A stretch of 64,000 bases of DNA from Stichopus chloronotus (Eukaryota > Echinodermata > Holothuroidea > Aspidochirotida > Stichopodidae). The translations under genes and the position numbers were made by a program. Every line of letters starts with the position of its first letter. Position 1 is the first letter of the stretch. The notes under the pieces were generated by a model, which was not told the DNA's origin, did not search any database, and saw nothing but the letters and a program-made list of their open reading frames with translations. Of the stretch, positions 23,101 through 38,100 are shown one piece after another. The stretch is taken from contig CM037835.1 in assembly GCA_021234535.1 (NCBI GenBank), forward strand, positions 1,674,001-1,738,000, given 5' to 3'.

Positions 23101-26100
23101 TGGTGTAATTTTCGACTTGACGCTTTGTGGGTTAAAGTTTTAAAAACTGAATCAGTATTTCATCTCGGCCTCAACAGTGCTACACCTTTAGTACCCTTTC
23201 ATATTGAGAGGGTCAGTGGGTATACACTTGGTGAAATATTCACCAGTCTAAACAAGGCAAGTATAAGGACATAGCTGTTTCCACTTCTGGTGAGTTGAGA
23301 CTATGTTTGATAAGCATCAGTTTCAGTAACCACATGCATGTGGAATCTGAATGAGTGAATACTCAACACAGCAAAGTTGCAACTGCTGGGGTCATCTTAC
23401 ATGTGGCAGAATCTGCACCTGTGGTACAGGTATAGTCTAGGTATTATTATAAGCCAGAAGATGGTGAGAGGACAGGGTAGGACACCAGTTCTTCAGTTCT
23501 CTAGTTTATTAAACACAAATGAGGGTCACACAGGTCATTGAAAGCAAGAGCATCTCATGAATTGGTCTTCATTCCTGCATAATCGATTGACTTGCGCTTC
23601 AACCTCTGCCTACAGTATACTCATACGTCACTGCAACAGAGGATTCCACTCCATTTTGATGTAGATTAAAATCACTGAAAATTAGGACTGTCAGAGGAAG
23701 GCACCTGCGCATCACGCTAAAGTTACTTTGCATTTTGGAAATAAATTAGAAATAGAGATTAGTTTCTACTGCACTGTAAACACAGGAAAAATAGTTCTAG
23801 TTACTGTAGAGGACATTTACGTTTGACGTTGACAGTGTAAGCTTCCCCATTGTATGGGTGATACGCAGGCTGATGCTGGCATAAATTCTTGTGCAGTATC
23901 TCTACCACATGCTGAGGAGGAAATGAGTCTTGCAAAGACAAATATGGTATCAATAAACTCTCAGCTTAGCACTATCCTTCACCATTTATCACATAAGGAG
24001 AGTTAATGCAATATCGTATACAAAGAAAAGGATTTATATTTTGCGGTACGTTTTATGAATAAAATATTAGAATGTAGTGTTGCATGCCTTCATGAATTTC
24101 AAGCAGTGGAATCAGAGTGCCAGCAAATTACTTTACCCTCACGAAATTGAGATCCTGCAATTCGTGCATCTTATTTCATACACACTAAACATATGTCTCC
24201 ATAACCAATTGTATTAATGGTTATTTTAGGCTGCAACTTTGCTACAGTACCATGGAGATATGGCTGACAAACTATTGGTTGAACTGATATATCTAACTGT
24301 TTTGTCATTTTGCATCTTCCAGAAGACAATCAGGAACTTGTTGCAAATTATGAATCTTTCTTACATTGTCACATTTAGCTATTATATTGTGAGGAACTAT
24401 CCAGAGAAATAGCAGCAAATTTAATCCCTATGAATGCTTTAACTGTTTTCATGACATTCATCTCTCCAAACCCCTCCGAGGAGGCAAAGTTTTAATCTGT
24501 TGATGTCTCCCTAGATTAAACACACAACTTAGCTTTAAGCTGGGGATTAAATACCATATAGGATTTAGCTTCTCTACTTGACGACAGAAACAAAACCGCA
24601 TGTCTGAACCATCTAAAACTTGAATTCATACTTAAGGCAAACTTTGAAATCTGAACTACTTTCATTTTTGAAAACCCTTGCCATTCATTTTATGTTAGTA
24701 GACATTGATTGGCATTTTGGGAATGAAGGAGACCCACCCCATGAATTGAAGCCTACATACCTCACAGAGTACTACCATTAATCTATGCCACAGTTCGTGT
24801 TCCTAAACTATTTATAAATGCTCTGTGTGGAGTTTCATAACGCTTATGTGAAATATCAACCAATAAGGCAATAATTCCTAAAAGAAATGGACTGACAGGC
24901 AAGAAGAGAATATAAACATTTCTTAAAGTGATTATCAAAATGCATTTCATATCCCATGCATTTGATGTATTACAGGTTAATACCTCTCTGTTTACTTAAT
25001 CCTCTGGGGCAGAAACAAAATCATTTTGTGCATAAAAAAGACTTTGCATCACTGATACCTTCCATCCATATTGCTATCAAACAACTGAACCACTGATTTT
25101 CTGACTGTCAGTAATTTACTACAGAAAAATGTGAATTTGTGAACACAGTTGGACTATCTACCTTCCGTCTTTTCACCAGCATTACACAGCAAGATAAATG
25201 AATTGTGAAATACAATACTGTTTTAAAGTGAAATATATGCAAAAGATGGTGTAATACAAAACAACTTATTTGACCAGTGGTATACTGTAGCTAGGATATT
25301 TTACATGGGAAGGGACGGCCACAGACATAGCCAGGATTTTTCAACTGGAGGGTCCAAATGTGAATGATCAACTGGACAAAAGGGGACCAAGAGTCATTGG
25401 ATGTGAGGAACACATTTCACTCAATAAGGTTTCACAGCGGGCAAACACGACTTTAGACAATAGGTCTCTCTCTAATTAGCAGAGTATCACCATCGGTTGA
25501 TAGCACATAGCACATAAGAAACCTTTTGACAAATATACTTGGCAGATTGCAAGAAATGGTACTTCACAAGCCCATTATCAAATCGAAACCAACCTATGTA
25601 ATCCCCACAACTTACTGGTGTAGGTATTCAAGAGTGGCTATACCTACCCCTTGCATCACTAATGCATCATTTGACCTTTGTTCAAATCGTCCTTGAAACT
25701 AATTCTAGCACCACACCCTCTGAGGCCTAGCTTGCCCTCGTTTTCCTTTCACTCGAGTGCTGACAACACGTTTGCAATGTTCTCTGCTGTTTAATGTCTC
25801 GCGAAAATGCGGCTGTCTCGGAAAACCTTAAGTAATCTTGTTTTTCATTCCTAATCATTTCGTCCTTCTAGCCTGTTATATTTATCTAAATTTCATTCTC
25901 GCTTCTCCGAGAAATTTGAGTTTAAATATTTCAGTTTCATGCAGCGTGCCTAGGACAGTTTTCATAATTAGTAATTTTGAAAACAGGGTGGAGTTGAAAT
26001 TAGAGCGGGATGTGGGATTGTGCAGCAAGACTATGTCAGTGGAAAGACATCATCAACTTGCATGAGGCAAACCAAACAAAATGGCTAACAATGTGCCAGA

Positions 26101-29100
26101 GATGGTCCTTCCCAGGCTCCACAAGTAAGCTTCTGGAAATGACGTGGTCAGTATTTTCTTGGCTGTCTCCTTAGTACAGTACTCTTAGAATGACTTTGCA
26201 GTTTCCCCTCAAATCTTCAGAACTACAGTAGTGGTGTAACAAAGGTTGGTTATAAGGGGTCAAGAGACTCAGTGTGTGCTCAAGAGCATAGCTAAAATTT
26301 TGTATTTTGGGGAGGGACTGGAACATGACTGAAGTCATGGCAGATCTTCTAAAGACAAAATTACACTGTGACATTGAGATACAGTATGCCTATACTACAG
26401 TTGAGCAACCAGTAATTGAACTCAATGGAAGGTGACTGAGAATTGTAGGAAGAATACCTAAGCAAAGCGCCACCATCAGCTTGCTTGGAATTATATCATT
26501 GTCCAAAAAGTGAAAGCATTAAGAGTTAACTTTAGATGTGTGCAAAGAAAAAATATTCACTATACCACTTGGGCAGGGAAACCATCCAACTTTCATACAT
26601 CAATGGAAAATAAGGCAGGCTGCACGCTAGTTGATCTACATGTGAAGGGAAGAGGGGAGATGGTACCTGCTGTCCCACCAAGGTGAGTCAAAAAGTTGTT
26701 AATAGAATTTATACTGAGGGAAATTGTACACTTTTGTGTAATAGACCAATCACATCTAAGGGTATCCAGTGACAGAAATAAATGCCAGTACCTGAACAAA
26801 TACAATGAGATTTGTTTTCTTAAGTTAGATCTAATGAGATTTGGCACATACAGTATATCTCAAATTTAAAAAACAAACAAAACAAACAAAAAGGCTTGCA
26901 TTTTACCCACGAGACAAGACATTACATTCCGTCAAACATGGTGCATAAATAACACTTTGGGAAGTTAAGTTTCTACCAAGTCACAAAGCTGAATAAGTGG
27001 TTCAATTGGCAGAGAACAGAACTCATACAGTACATCCTCCAGTAAACCTCAGTTGACTTGCCCTTTACAGACAAAATTAAAATGCAATATCCAACATCAT
27101 CACCCCAACAGTTAAAAGGTCAAAAGGCAAATCTAATTTGCTATATTATTGAGCATACCTCCATTGTGTTCTAACCATGGGCTTGGATCATGGGAGACAG
27201 GGGGCATGTCCCCCTCACTTTTTTGTAAGGGGGGACATCAATTAAATGTCCCCGTCCACTTTTTCAGAATGATAAAATCTAAAACTGCAATGAATGCTTC
27301 AAAGAAAGGATTTTGAGCATTTTCATTGATTTCAAACGTCCACATCGCCAGTTTAACTGGGTTATAGTTCACGGTTGAAGTGGTGCAGTGACCATGTCAT
27401 AGAGAGTTTTCCTTTGACAAATGGACTACTGCTACTGCATGGCAGTCGTCATTTACAGCATTCCTTGTAAGTTGTAACTGATGACATGTATTTCGTCAGG
27501 TACAGGGCCTACTGCGAAGCACTCTAGTTCACTCATATAATTTCTATGGATCAATTATGTACAAAAGGCTAGTCCTATGTACCCTCAGTGTCGTATCCAA
27601 AAAATCTCTTATATGAAAATGTAATGGACAACTTATCATTTCTTCAATTTACTGCCCACTACTAAAGTACACTAGTGCACAACCTAGAACAGCTCTGTGA
27701 TCTCACCAATTACTACTGTCAACTGTTTCCATTTTGATCATAGTACTTATAAATGTTTACGGCTTTGAAAAAGTATGTAAGTGCAGACAAAAAAATAAAC
27801 TTAAAAAAGCAAAAAGCAAATAAGAAAGCATTTTTCTTTAAACTTTTCAATGATTGTATGTTTTCAGAATACTTTTACAATACTGAAGATTAGCCAGTAC
27901 AATCACTCAGGCTGATTTTGGATAGGCACATATGACAATGACAGGATTCCAATTAACTTTTTACGTAAAAGGTGTAAATAATACATCAAACACTGCGAAA
28001 TTGACACTACATTTAACAGGTAAATTTTGGCCAAATATTGCACTATTTGTCACACAGACACCTTCCTTTTCCTTTTTTTTTTTTGAAGGGTTACCCCATC
28101 CCCACAGACCCTAGTATGGCAATTCGCAAATTCGTAAGTCCCCGTCACTTTGAAGATGGAACCATCGGAACCATCTGTGAAGGAGTTCATTACAGGCATA
28201 GCAGAACATCACGTGAAGGACTCACATGGCTTCTGTTCATATGTAACGATGCAACTGGTCAGTTCAGTTGTCTCATGTCAAACTGTCAACCAATCGGATC
28301 ATGTTCAGAAAATACAGCTTGGTGTAGTTTTCAGAGCAGAGCTATGATTTTACTGATTACAGGGTGGATTAGCTGATACAGTATTTAGTTGTGAGAAATT
28401 TGTTTAGACATATATGTCATGATGGTCCTGTGATATTCATATAGATCAAGTACTATCAGATCTTTGCTACTTCAACAAAGATAAATGAATATGAATCAGT
28501 CCCAAAGATGTACAAGTTTCATTTTTTTTCTGTGTACTTAGATGTTAAATGTGGTTAAGATACCAGTGTTAACTTAAAATGCTTACTACTACATGTGCAC
28601 CATAACCCTAGTTATATTGATGTAGAACTTTGTAAAACACTGGTATGGTAGCTAATGTTCGGTTGTGCATGGATTAATCTGGCTGAAAATTAAAGGGACA
28701 CAAAAAAAGAACAATGCTATAAGAAACAAATAATTTTACTATCAACTGACAAGACTTATTTCTACAAACACCACAACGTTATTCCTAACAGCACTCACAT
28801 ACATGTAATACATATTATTTATCACTGCAAGAGAAACTCAACCACCATAAAGTGACAAAATTCAACCATATTTTCAGTCCCTCTGGCAAAATTACTTACA
28901 CTCCACTAACTTAGCTCAGGTGAAATTATCCTGACCTATCCTCAGGAGAGGGGGCTTAGTCAAGTCCACACTTGTTGTGTTCCCATGCAAAAAATGGTGG
29001 AGTAAGTGAATATGTTGACCAAACAGTTACGCAAGAACGTGTTCATGTGAACAGCCTAATGGTCAAAACTGCATTGCTTGTTTTGTAACAAGCTTCAATG

Positions 29101-32100
29101 TGCATGTATGAAATAACTTACCTTCATGGACAGCTATTCCACAATGATCACATTCGATAATCTCATCACTATCCTCACTGAAAATACAAAAGCAAAAACA
29201 ACTTGGTTAACATTATTTTGTCCACAATTATGTTATGAGAATGTAAAAGAAAACAAAAGAAATCCAAAGATCAAAGAGCAAATACAGGCAGGTGAAAATA
29301 TACCTGTAATTGTCAGCAGCAGTTGATGATTAAAGTTATTTGAGAAAAACAATCAATGCATGAAGAAATTGACAAAAAAGCAAGTAAGCTGAAAATGCAA
29401 CTAAGGAAGTGGGGGGGGGGGGGGGGGACTGGGCTCTATCTTTTTTGAGTACAAGGATATGTGCAATTATTGTACTAAGAGAGAGAGAACAAAGTAATCA
29501 ACATAAAGGTAAAATACAGTCACCCAAAACTGATTCGTATGCTCCTGTATACTAAGTCATGAATGGCTCTTTTAAAGCAGGCAAAGTACTCCAAATGACT
29601 GGCTATACTTCTTACAGTTGTAAAAAGCTATAAAAAGTCATGTGCAGTGGTCTATTTGTCCAAATATAGCCTATAGTAATTTCCAATTGAGATATGTTTG
29701 CATAGCAGTTTTGTTGTAAGAGTATTCAGAAGTGGAAGTGCCACACATTTACCACAGGACCCAGTTCTGGTGATGTTTTAGCCAAGAAAAAAACTACATC
29801 ACTCTTCTTTCTAACATAATTTTAAGTCTCTAAATTGTGAAATTTCTTCTGAAGGAGACATGAAATAAATGGTATTATTCAAACTGGCATCAAATGAAAG
29901 AAATTGATGCAAGATTTATGATAATGACTATTTTTCTTCTTCTCCAAACAACACATCCTGCTTTTATTAAGTGCTATCATTTTTGCGGCAGATTTGCTTC
30001 ATTATGCAGCATAACACCTTGGTACGGCATGCAGTACTGAGATTGAGCAACATCACGAAAAATAATTTTAGTAAGAGAAATGAGAAGAGAATTACAAGAT
30101 GACTGCTTGTTCCCTTTAACTTTCATACATATGAATGCATTCATGCTTACTTGAAATTACTCATGCATTACTTCTAAGGTATGTCCCACCCATTAATGCA
30201 TTCATGCTTTACCTGAAATTTCTCATGTAATGATGTCAAATATGCAAAGCATATTGTAATGTAAGTGTTCACACTTCTGATTAAGACAGTATGTGAACTA
30301 AATCTCAAAGATACAACTGCTGCTGCTATACCAGCCGAAGAAGATGTAAAAGCTTTGACTGTTTCGATCTTGGGCCATGACTAGAATCTTTAATAGTACT
30401 GCAGTTTGTTGATGATTTCTAACTAAAATAGATAGCAACTGTGAAAGAGGACACAAGCTGACATACAGTACTTGCTGGTGTTTACCCTTCAATCCTGTAC
30501 TTGAAAAAAATTAATGGTTAAGATGAACTTTCTACAGTAACTTGAAGGAAAATGAGGCCACCTAACGATTCAGAATATTTTGTTAATGTCACTACCAACA
30601 TGCCAAGTTACGTGAGGGTTGTGAAACAGAAGGTGGGGAAAGATAGAGGGCACCGGGAGGGAGCACTTACTCTACCGACCTGTGTAGCTATGAACACAGA
30701 AGTCAATGTATCTGACTTGCTTGGTGTTAAAATTTCCAATTTAATAGTTAATAGGTGGGAAGCATTTAATCTGCTGTAGTTGTATGAAGTGATAAAAAGA
30801 TGGGTGGGTGGAGAGAAAATGAGATGTTGAACATGAGATTCGGAAAAAAACAGCAAACATTCACAAGAACTCTGTATTCTTGAAGGAGAAGGAGCACTAG
30901 ACCCAGACCCAAACAAGTACTTCACACTGCAGCTATAGCAGTTGTTTGGTGCTTAAAAGATCACAGAACAGTAGATGGAGAGCTTAAATTCATGTACAGA
31001 GCAAATTACATAATTGGCTATTCCAATTTGTCCATCCCATTGCATTTTACCACATAAATTTTGCAGTTTGCCTGTAAGTTGTTTCAGCTCTCAAAAATAA
31101 TCTCAGTTATTACCTAATGCTGTCATGAAAACCTCAGTCTCTTTCTCTCTGTGATAAACGACAATGTGACAATTTCTTTTACTGTACCTCAAGGGAACAC
31201 AAGTTGAGTAAATACTGTAGATGTGTAGCTCAAGCACATTCAATTTACCAGTTGAGAATTTCCAGGGTATAATTTGCTTGATTCCTATAATTTTGGAACT
31301 GGGCAACCTATGGGCTTTCCTTTGAACCTGATGGTGTGGGATAATCTGTCTTATTTGATAATAATTTTGTTTCTCAATCTTCTACCTCAAAGCTAGTGCA
31401 GGTTTTTCCTCCAAGAAAAACATCACCAGATGTAGGCTGTGCAAATAGTTGATGATGATATTCACACTCTAGAGAGGATGCTTGTGGATGCAGGTGGCAG
31501 TAAGAGCCCATCCATCAATGGAGGCCACAATTCCTTAATTTCCTCATTTTATGTTCCTCAGTCCTCAGATCATCAATAACACTGACCTACTGTACCACAT
31601 ACTACAGAAGACCATGAGCAATCAAACAGTACACTTCATCTAAACTGCAATGTATACAAACAGCCATACACAAGCTGCAGCCAATATCAATAGAACCACA
31701 ACTTCAGAACAGTAAGTATATATTGACTGAAAAAGAGCCCAAAAAAGAGAACCTTTGCTGTACATATTTAAGCAGACAACCGGAATCACAAGATTCACTT
31801 TTTGTGTACCTACTGGAGTGCAAAAATGTGTTTACCGGGGAGTATGTTGACACTCTCGGTGTAGACATTTTTCTTCAGTAAATACCACTCCAGTAATTTA
31901 CAAATTAATCTCTCTTTAAATAATAAGAAACATAATCAATATTGATTCTATTTAGGAATGAGGAGAGCCATTCACATTAAGCCACAACCTTCCTCTCCTT
32001 GATACCTGGTTTATACGTATACTGTGATAGAAAGTGAACCCTCATGACTGATGCTGAACACTTTTAAACTGCCACCTCCCTGAAAGAGAGACTATACCCC

Positions 32101-35100
32101 TAAATCAAACTCCCACCCTCCTACAAAGTTCAGCTCGGACATTGCCATAAGGAGCAAGAAATTGTCTTGCAGTGGCACTATTTGATATTAATGAGGATCT
32201 ACACTATCAAAAATTTCTGGAGGTGAAGGAGAGCACAATCAAACCCCTTCAAGGTAATTGCTTTGCTATTGTGTACATGCTTGATGCATGGCTGCCCCCT
32301 CCCCTCTCTGATGGAAATCTGTGTGAACACTGACATGAAACTGTGTGTACACTCTAGTCCAACAAGTACCAGTCAGTCTGGGATGCCCCAAGACTTACTA
32401 CTCAACAATAAAAAAAAAAAAGAAGAACAAAACTGGAAAAAACTCAATCAGGGAAAAAAACAGAAAAAACTTGCAGAGACAAGACACAAATTTGCAAAAG
32501 ACGTCAATGAAAGTCACCATAAAGAAACCACAATAACAAGACTTTGTTTGATTTGATACAGTTACCCTTCTGCAGAAAGGAGTTTCAGAAATACCCTGAA
32601 GTACTGCATAGTTTCATTATTGGATATCGGCAGCACTTTTGCTGTGCCCTTTGAAGTTTTGATCTTCAAGCCCTGCATAATGTGCATTCTGTTCTTTCAA
32701 TGCTGTATACTCTCTTTGACCTTCAGCTTGGTCTTTAAAGAGGAGGTACATTGAGTTGTCTTATGACATTCACAAAGCCATCCTAAACCTGCCATATCTC
32801 CTTCAAATGCTACTGACAAATGGTCAAATTAAGAGGATCCCCATGTCTCATATACAAAGTAACATTAATGAATGAGTAACTAACAATTCAATTTGGTTTT
32901 GGAAAATTTATGACCAGACACTTTTCACATTAGTGCTAGTTCATACAGTATGTATACAGCCACTACAATTCAGGGCCAAAAACTGAATTGTTTTTACTGT
33001 TTTCACAACTGTTTGACAAGAAACTTGACCATTTATGCTAATTGTAAGCAGTGTCATGTGTTTGAGCTTCAAAATCCTCACAAACTTAAATCAATATCAA
33101 CTCAATGAGCCCCTTTAATCTCCGTTCTGTAGTTTGTCGCAAGCCAAGTCCATTCACAGTTGTATGCGGGGACACCCACTCCAAACATCTGGCTTTATTC
33201 AGAGCCAATTTAATTAAGGTCAGAAGGAACTCCTGTTCATTGGAATGCAGCATTTAAAGTGATCCATCACACTTACAAAGAATATGCATGAATAAATTTA
33301 ATCTTCACAAATGTCCAGTTCAATGTCCTCGGGGAATTAATACTTAAAAGGTTTTAACAGGTACAGTTATCTTTCTGATTGTATCACATGTTGAGGGGGT
33401 GGTCACACCTTGGGGGGGAGGTTGATCATATTTTCTGGCATGCTTATAGATTTCTTACCTGACTTCACCAAGACAGACACTGCAGATAAGGAATTTGAGC
33501 TTGTCAGTAGGGTTTGAATCTTCTGTGCCACCCTACAAAAAAACACAAGTGCAAAGAAAGTCCTAGAATTAGTGAACCTTCAAAAATTAAACAGGTGCTG
33601 AATACATGCATGATAACTTTTCGTTTCTGCCAAACTTTCTACTAGGAGCTTATAGTAACTTGATGATACTACAACTACTGTCTCTTCCTGTTCTGTCAAT
33701 CCCTCCAGGAAATATAGGCTGCTGCCTCTGGAATAACTGAAGGTTTGAGACATGAACAAATGGACCGTCAGCCGGCACTACTCCTAATTTGCTCTGCTGA
33801 AAGAGTTTGACATCCAAAAGAATATTTAAGCAACTGATTTCAAAGGAGGAAAGGGCGCTGAAAAGAGAGAACAAAAGCTCCCAGGTGTAGCATCCTTGAA
33901 AACCAGTGACTCATTTATGGTTCAGAATTGCCTAATTTACTAACTTACTTGTTTTGATCATCTCAAGAGTGACAACATTTCAACATGCACCACAACACCA
34001 TGCAACTGGACTGATAACTCTTTCTCATGAAGTCATGATGTGACCCTGATGTGCTTATGTAACATTCCCCTAAGGTACCTTGCATTTCAACCCCATATTA
34101 AACAAAGAAGCGTGCAAGAAAACAGACATCCAAATTGCAAAAGTGATTAAAATTTAATTCTTAGTAAAAACTAGAATCGTGCTGAGAGCCTTTGGAGAAC
34201 AGGTGCAAGAAACAATGAACAACCGGATACCGCCATGAAATACAAAACTAAAACTGAATGTAAAATCACAAGTAACTCTACAATCTCGATACAATACAGT
34301 AGATGGGAATGGACTCTATGTGTTGTTGAGACAAGGAAGTAAGGACTTACTATCTATTATACTGCATACAGTATTTGTGGTCTAATGAGATGTTTTGCAA
34401 ATAATTTTGCTCTTAAAGGAGGAAAGGGAGTTGTGAAATACTCTTACATAACTTTTTGCACTCTCTTTCTCCAAATCGGGCAGAAGCATACCTGTTGAAC
34501 AGATTTGCGGTAAAGAATAAACTGCAAATGACAAATTTTGTTAGAGATAATGCACATCAAGAGAGGAAAAAAAAAGTTAATGTTTGAATTTTGCTCATAT
34601 TGTGCCCCACAAGATTATGCTTGGACAATCAATGTTACCTGGAATCTGCAGGTAGACATTGATGGTCTTCAATCAACAAAATCTCCCTGCCAAGTAAAGG
34701 AGAGGCGTAAAACACATACTGTACTGTACTCATGAGTATTATCTTGCAGGCCACAACATATGAAAATTTAAAAAATTGACAGTTTTTTCTCTCTACCGGG
34801 GCGCTCTCTAACAAAATCTGTCACTAGCAGACCATTTTCACCACAAATCTAACCGTTACATAGATATGCTCCTACTCGATTTGGAAAAAGAGAGAACAAA
34901 ATGTTAAGTTAGATGTATTTTACAACTCCACATCCTCCTTTAATTAGTTTTTGACTCTTTGCAAAGCTAATGTTTCTCTATGGCTGTTGTCTGTTGATAG
35001 ATTCCACAGAAGATTTTTGAGAAGTCTTTCTCGCAGCCATCTAACATTCGGTTCAGGCTATTGACGGTACAATATGAAGTCTATATTCAACGTTAAGGTA

Positions 35101-38100
35101 CAGTACAAGGCATGAGACCTAAATCAGCTACATGAAATCCACAATTGAAATGATTGCATTCTGTACATATGGCCAAAAGGTAAAAGCAATAAAATGTCAT
35201 TTCCACAAGTTTACTTACTGTACAGTATAAAGCCTTTTAATTGCACCATTCAGACAATTTGGGAAAATAAATTACAGGTCTCAACTTTCAGGTGATACAT
35301 TTTGCCGATGCCATATGAGTTCAAATTTTTCTAACATAATGAAAAAATGTGTAAAATACAATAATGTCAATGTCAAAACAACTGCTCACTGATGATCAAC
35401 CCATTACTGCTGCAATGAGATGATCAGTTTGTACAGTAGTTCATTTGTAAATACAGAGTTTCATTCACTACAAAATACTACATATTCCTGAAAGCAATCA
35501 AAGAGCTGCAACTTGAATAGAATGTTTTGGTAAACAAATAAGATGTGTGCAGTTGCTTATTTATTATAATGTAAGCTCTTATAAAATGAAAATTTCAGTC
35601 CAAAAATCATGTCTGTCACTTCTGGTTTTTTCATACACATGCAATGACTTGAATGTCATTTGGGGAAATGCCAGTACTATATTTGTTACTTGTGTTTCAA
35701 AACTGTTGGAACATATGATGTTTCATTGGTTTTAACTTGCTGAAAACTGATTTAAAAGTATGTCGAAGGCCAAAGGTAATTATCATGGAATGGTAAGCAA
35801 TTTTCTGAAGTTTGAATGTCAGCGGTACCGCATATCCTCCTATAGTACATTGCTAGCAAACTTGAGACAGAATGTTCTCAGTAGACTAAGAAGAAGAAAA
35901 GCAAAAACCAAAATATGTTTTTACAGTAAATGGAGCTGGAAGTACCATGACTTAAGCTAGAAATGAAGAACTTAATTGCTACAAAGGATGTATATGGTCA
36001 ACAGAACTATATAACAGTTTAACAGCAGTGATTAGATCTATACTAAGAAAAGATTATAGGTAGCATTTCTTTACATACAGGTCTGGTTATATTACTTTCA
36101 ATTTAGTCAGGTGATGAATAAACATCAGTGGGCAAGCAGCAAGAAGGGTTGATATTCTTATCCTCTTATCTACAAAACTAGGTCAGATCATGCCATTGAC
36201 ACATGTGTTGTGCAGCTGGCTCTCCAAATTTCGATGTGAAAAGGTTATTGCCCTACATCAGTCAGTACATGTTCCTTCTGACACTGCAGAGAAGAGACCA
36301 CAGGGAATATCACGTCACATGTACTAAAAAATAATTTGTTTTAACTAATGAAGATCATCAACTCTTTGTTTTGCTTTAATTACCATATGTTATCACAGGT
36401 CATGAGATGCTCAGTAATGCCTCTTGTTAAGTCATCTTCATCAGAAATGCAACCTCAATGCCCACTCAGTAAAATGGATGTAATGGTACTGTACATACAT
36501 TATCTTAAATTATGGACAAATGCTTATAGTATCATTGAACTACTGTACTGTAAAGCATTGACAGAACAACCTTCCTTTTATTTCATGACCCCTAGTGCTT
36601 TTACAAGTAACCTGGGTACTGGTATTTTATTACCTGAATCCAAAATACTACCCCATTCCTTCAGGAAGTGAAACCAGAGTGCACAAATGCATTGCAGTTT
36701 CCATGATCTGATTATGTGAATATTTTCTGACATTGTAGCATAGTATGTGTCAAAGGCTACCTATGCCTTATATATGACGTCTGTACAAGCTTCCTTTCTT
36801 TCGATCATGTCTACAAGGTTTTGACCATTTGACCATTGCTGACATCAAATGGCCTTTGACCTCCATTAAAGAGAAACTGGTTCTTGTACTGCACTCTATG
36901 AGATACAACTACATACTGAATATGACATCTGTCAAAGCCTATCTTGAGATATGACGTTTACATGAATTTCATACTGTGACCATGTTGACCTCAAATGACC
37001 ATTGATCTTCACCAAAGACAATGGAATTCTTGTATACTCAATGAGATACATCTAGATTCAACATGGAAGAACTGCACAAGTTCTTCTTCTTGATATATCA
37101 TGTTTACAATATTTTCACAATTTTAACATGTTAAACTCAAATGACCTTTGACCTCTACAAAAGTCAAAAGCGATCTTGTAATCAATGTGGTACACTTGCA
37201 TACCAAATATGACATTTGTCAAACTTCCTTTCTTGAAATATACAGTAGTGCTTACAAGGTTGTCGCAGTTTGACCCTTCTTGACCTCAAATGACCTTTGA
37301 CTTCCACCAGAATCAATAGAGATGTTACACTTAAAATGATACACCAATATACCACATATGACATTTATTCAAGCTTCTCTTCTTGAGATATCATGCTTGC
37401 GTTTTGACAATTTGACCCCTTTTGACCTTAAATGACCTTTGACCTCAACCAAAGTCAGTAGGGACCTTACTACTCAATGTAGTACATAAACACATTACAT
37501 ATGATGTTTGTCCAAGCTTCCCTTCTTGACATATCAAGTTTACAGGGTTTTCACAATTTGGACCCTGTTGACCTCAAATGACCTTTGACCTCAACCAAAT
37601 TCAGTGAGGAACTTATGCTCAATGTGGTACACCTACACATTACATAAGACATTTTCCCAGGCTTGAGATATCAAGTTTAAGAGATTTTCACAATTTGACC
37701 CCTGTTGACCCCAAATGGCCTTGACCTCCACCAAAATCAATAGGGACCTTCTAATCAATGTAGTACACCTACAAACCAAATATGAGATTTGTCCAAGCTT
37801 CCCTTCTTGAGATAGTATCATGTTTGCAAGGTTTTCACAATTTGACCCCTGTTGTCGCCAAATGATATTTGACCCCCACCAAAAACAATAGAGTTCTTGT
37901 ACCCAATGTGGTGCACCTATGTACTTAATATGATATCTATTCAAACCTTCTAGAGATATCATATTGACAAGGTAGGCATCACAAACACATACACACACAT
38001 ACTGTACACACACCACTGCGTGATTTATACAAAGGTTACAATTCTATCAAAACCAAAAATGGAACAACTGTCCTGTGGGAAAAACGTGTCAGACTGCCGA

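Noticed and set aside
35390..35425. CTGATGA word as a further hammerhead candidate (also at 21908)
   Set aside because: No GAAA box with a pairing stem II follows at either place.
36421..36480. Possible missed PHF14 exon (minus strand reads GCISDEDDLT)
   Set aside because: Acidic residues fit, but there is no acceptor in frame and no GT donor after it.
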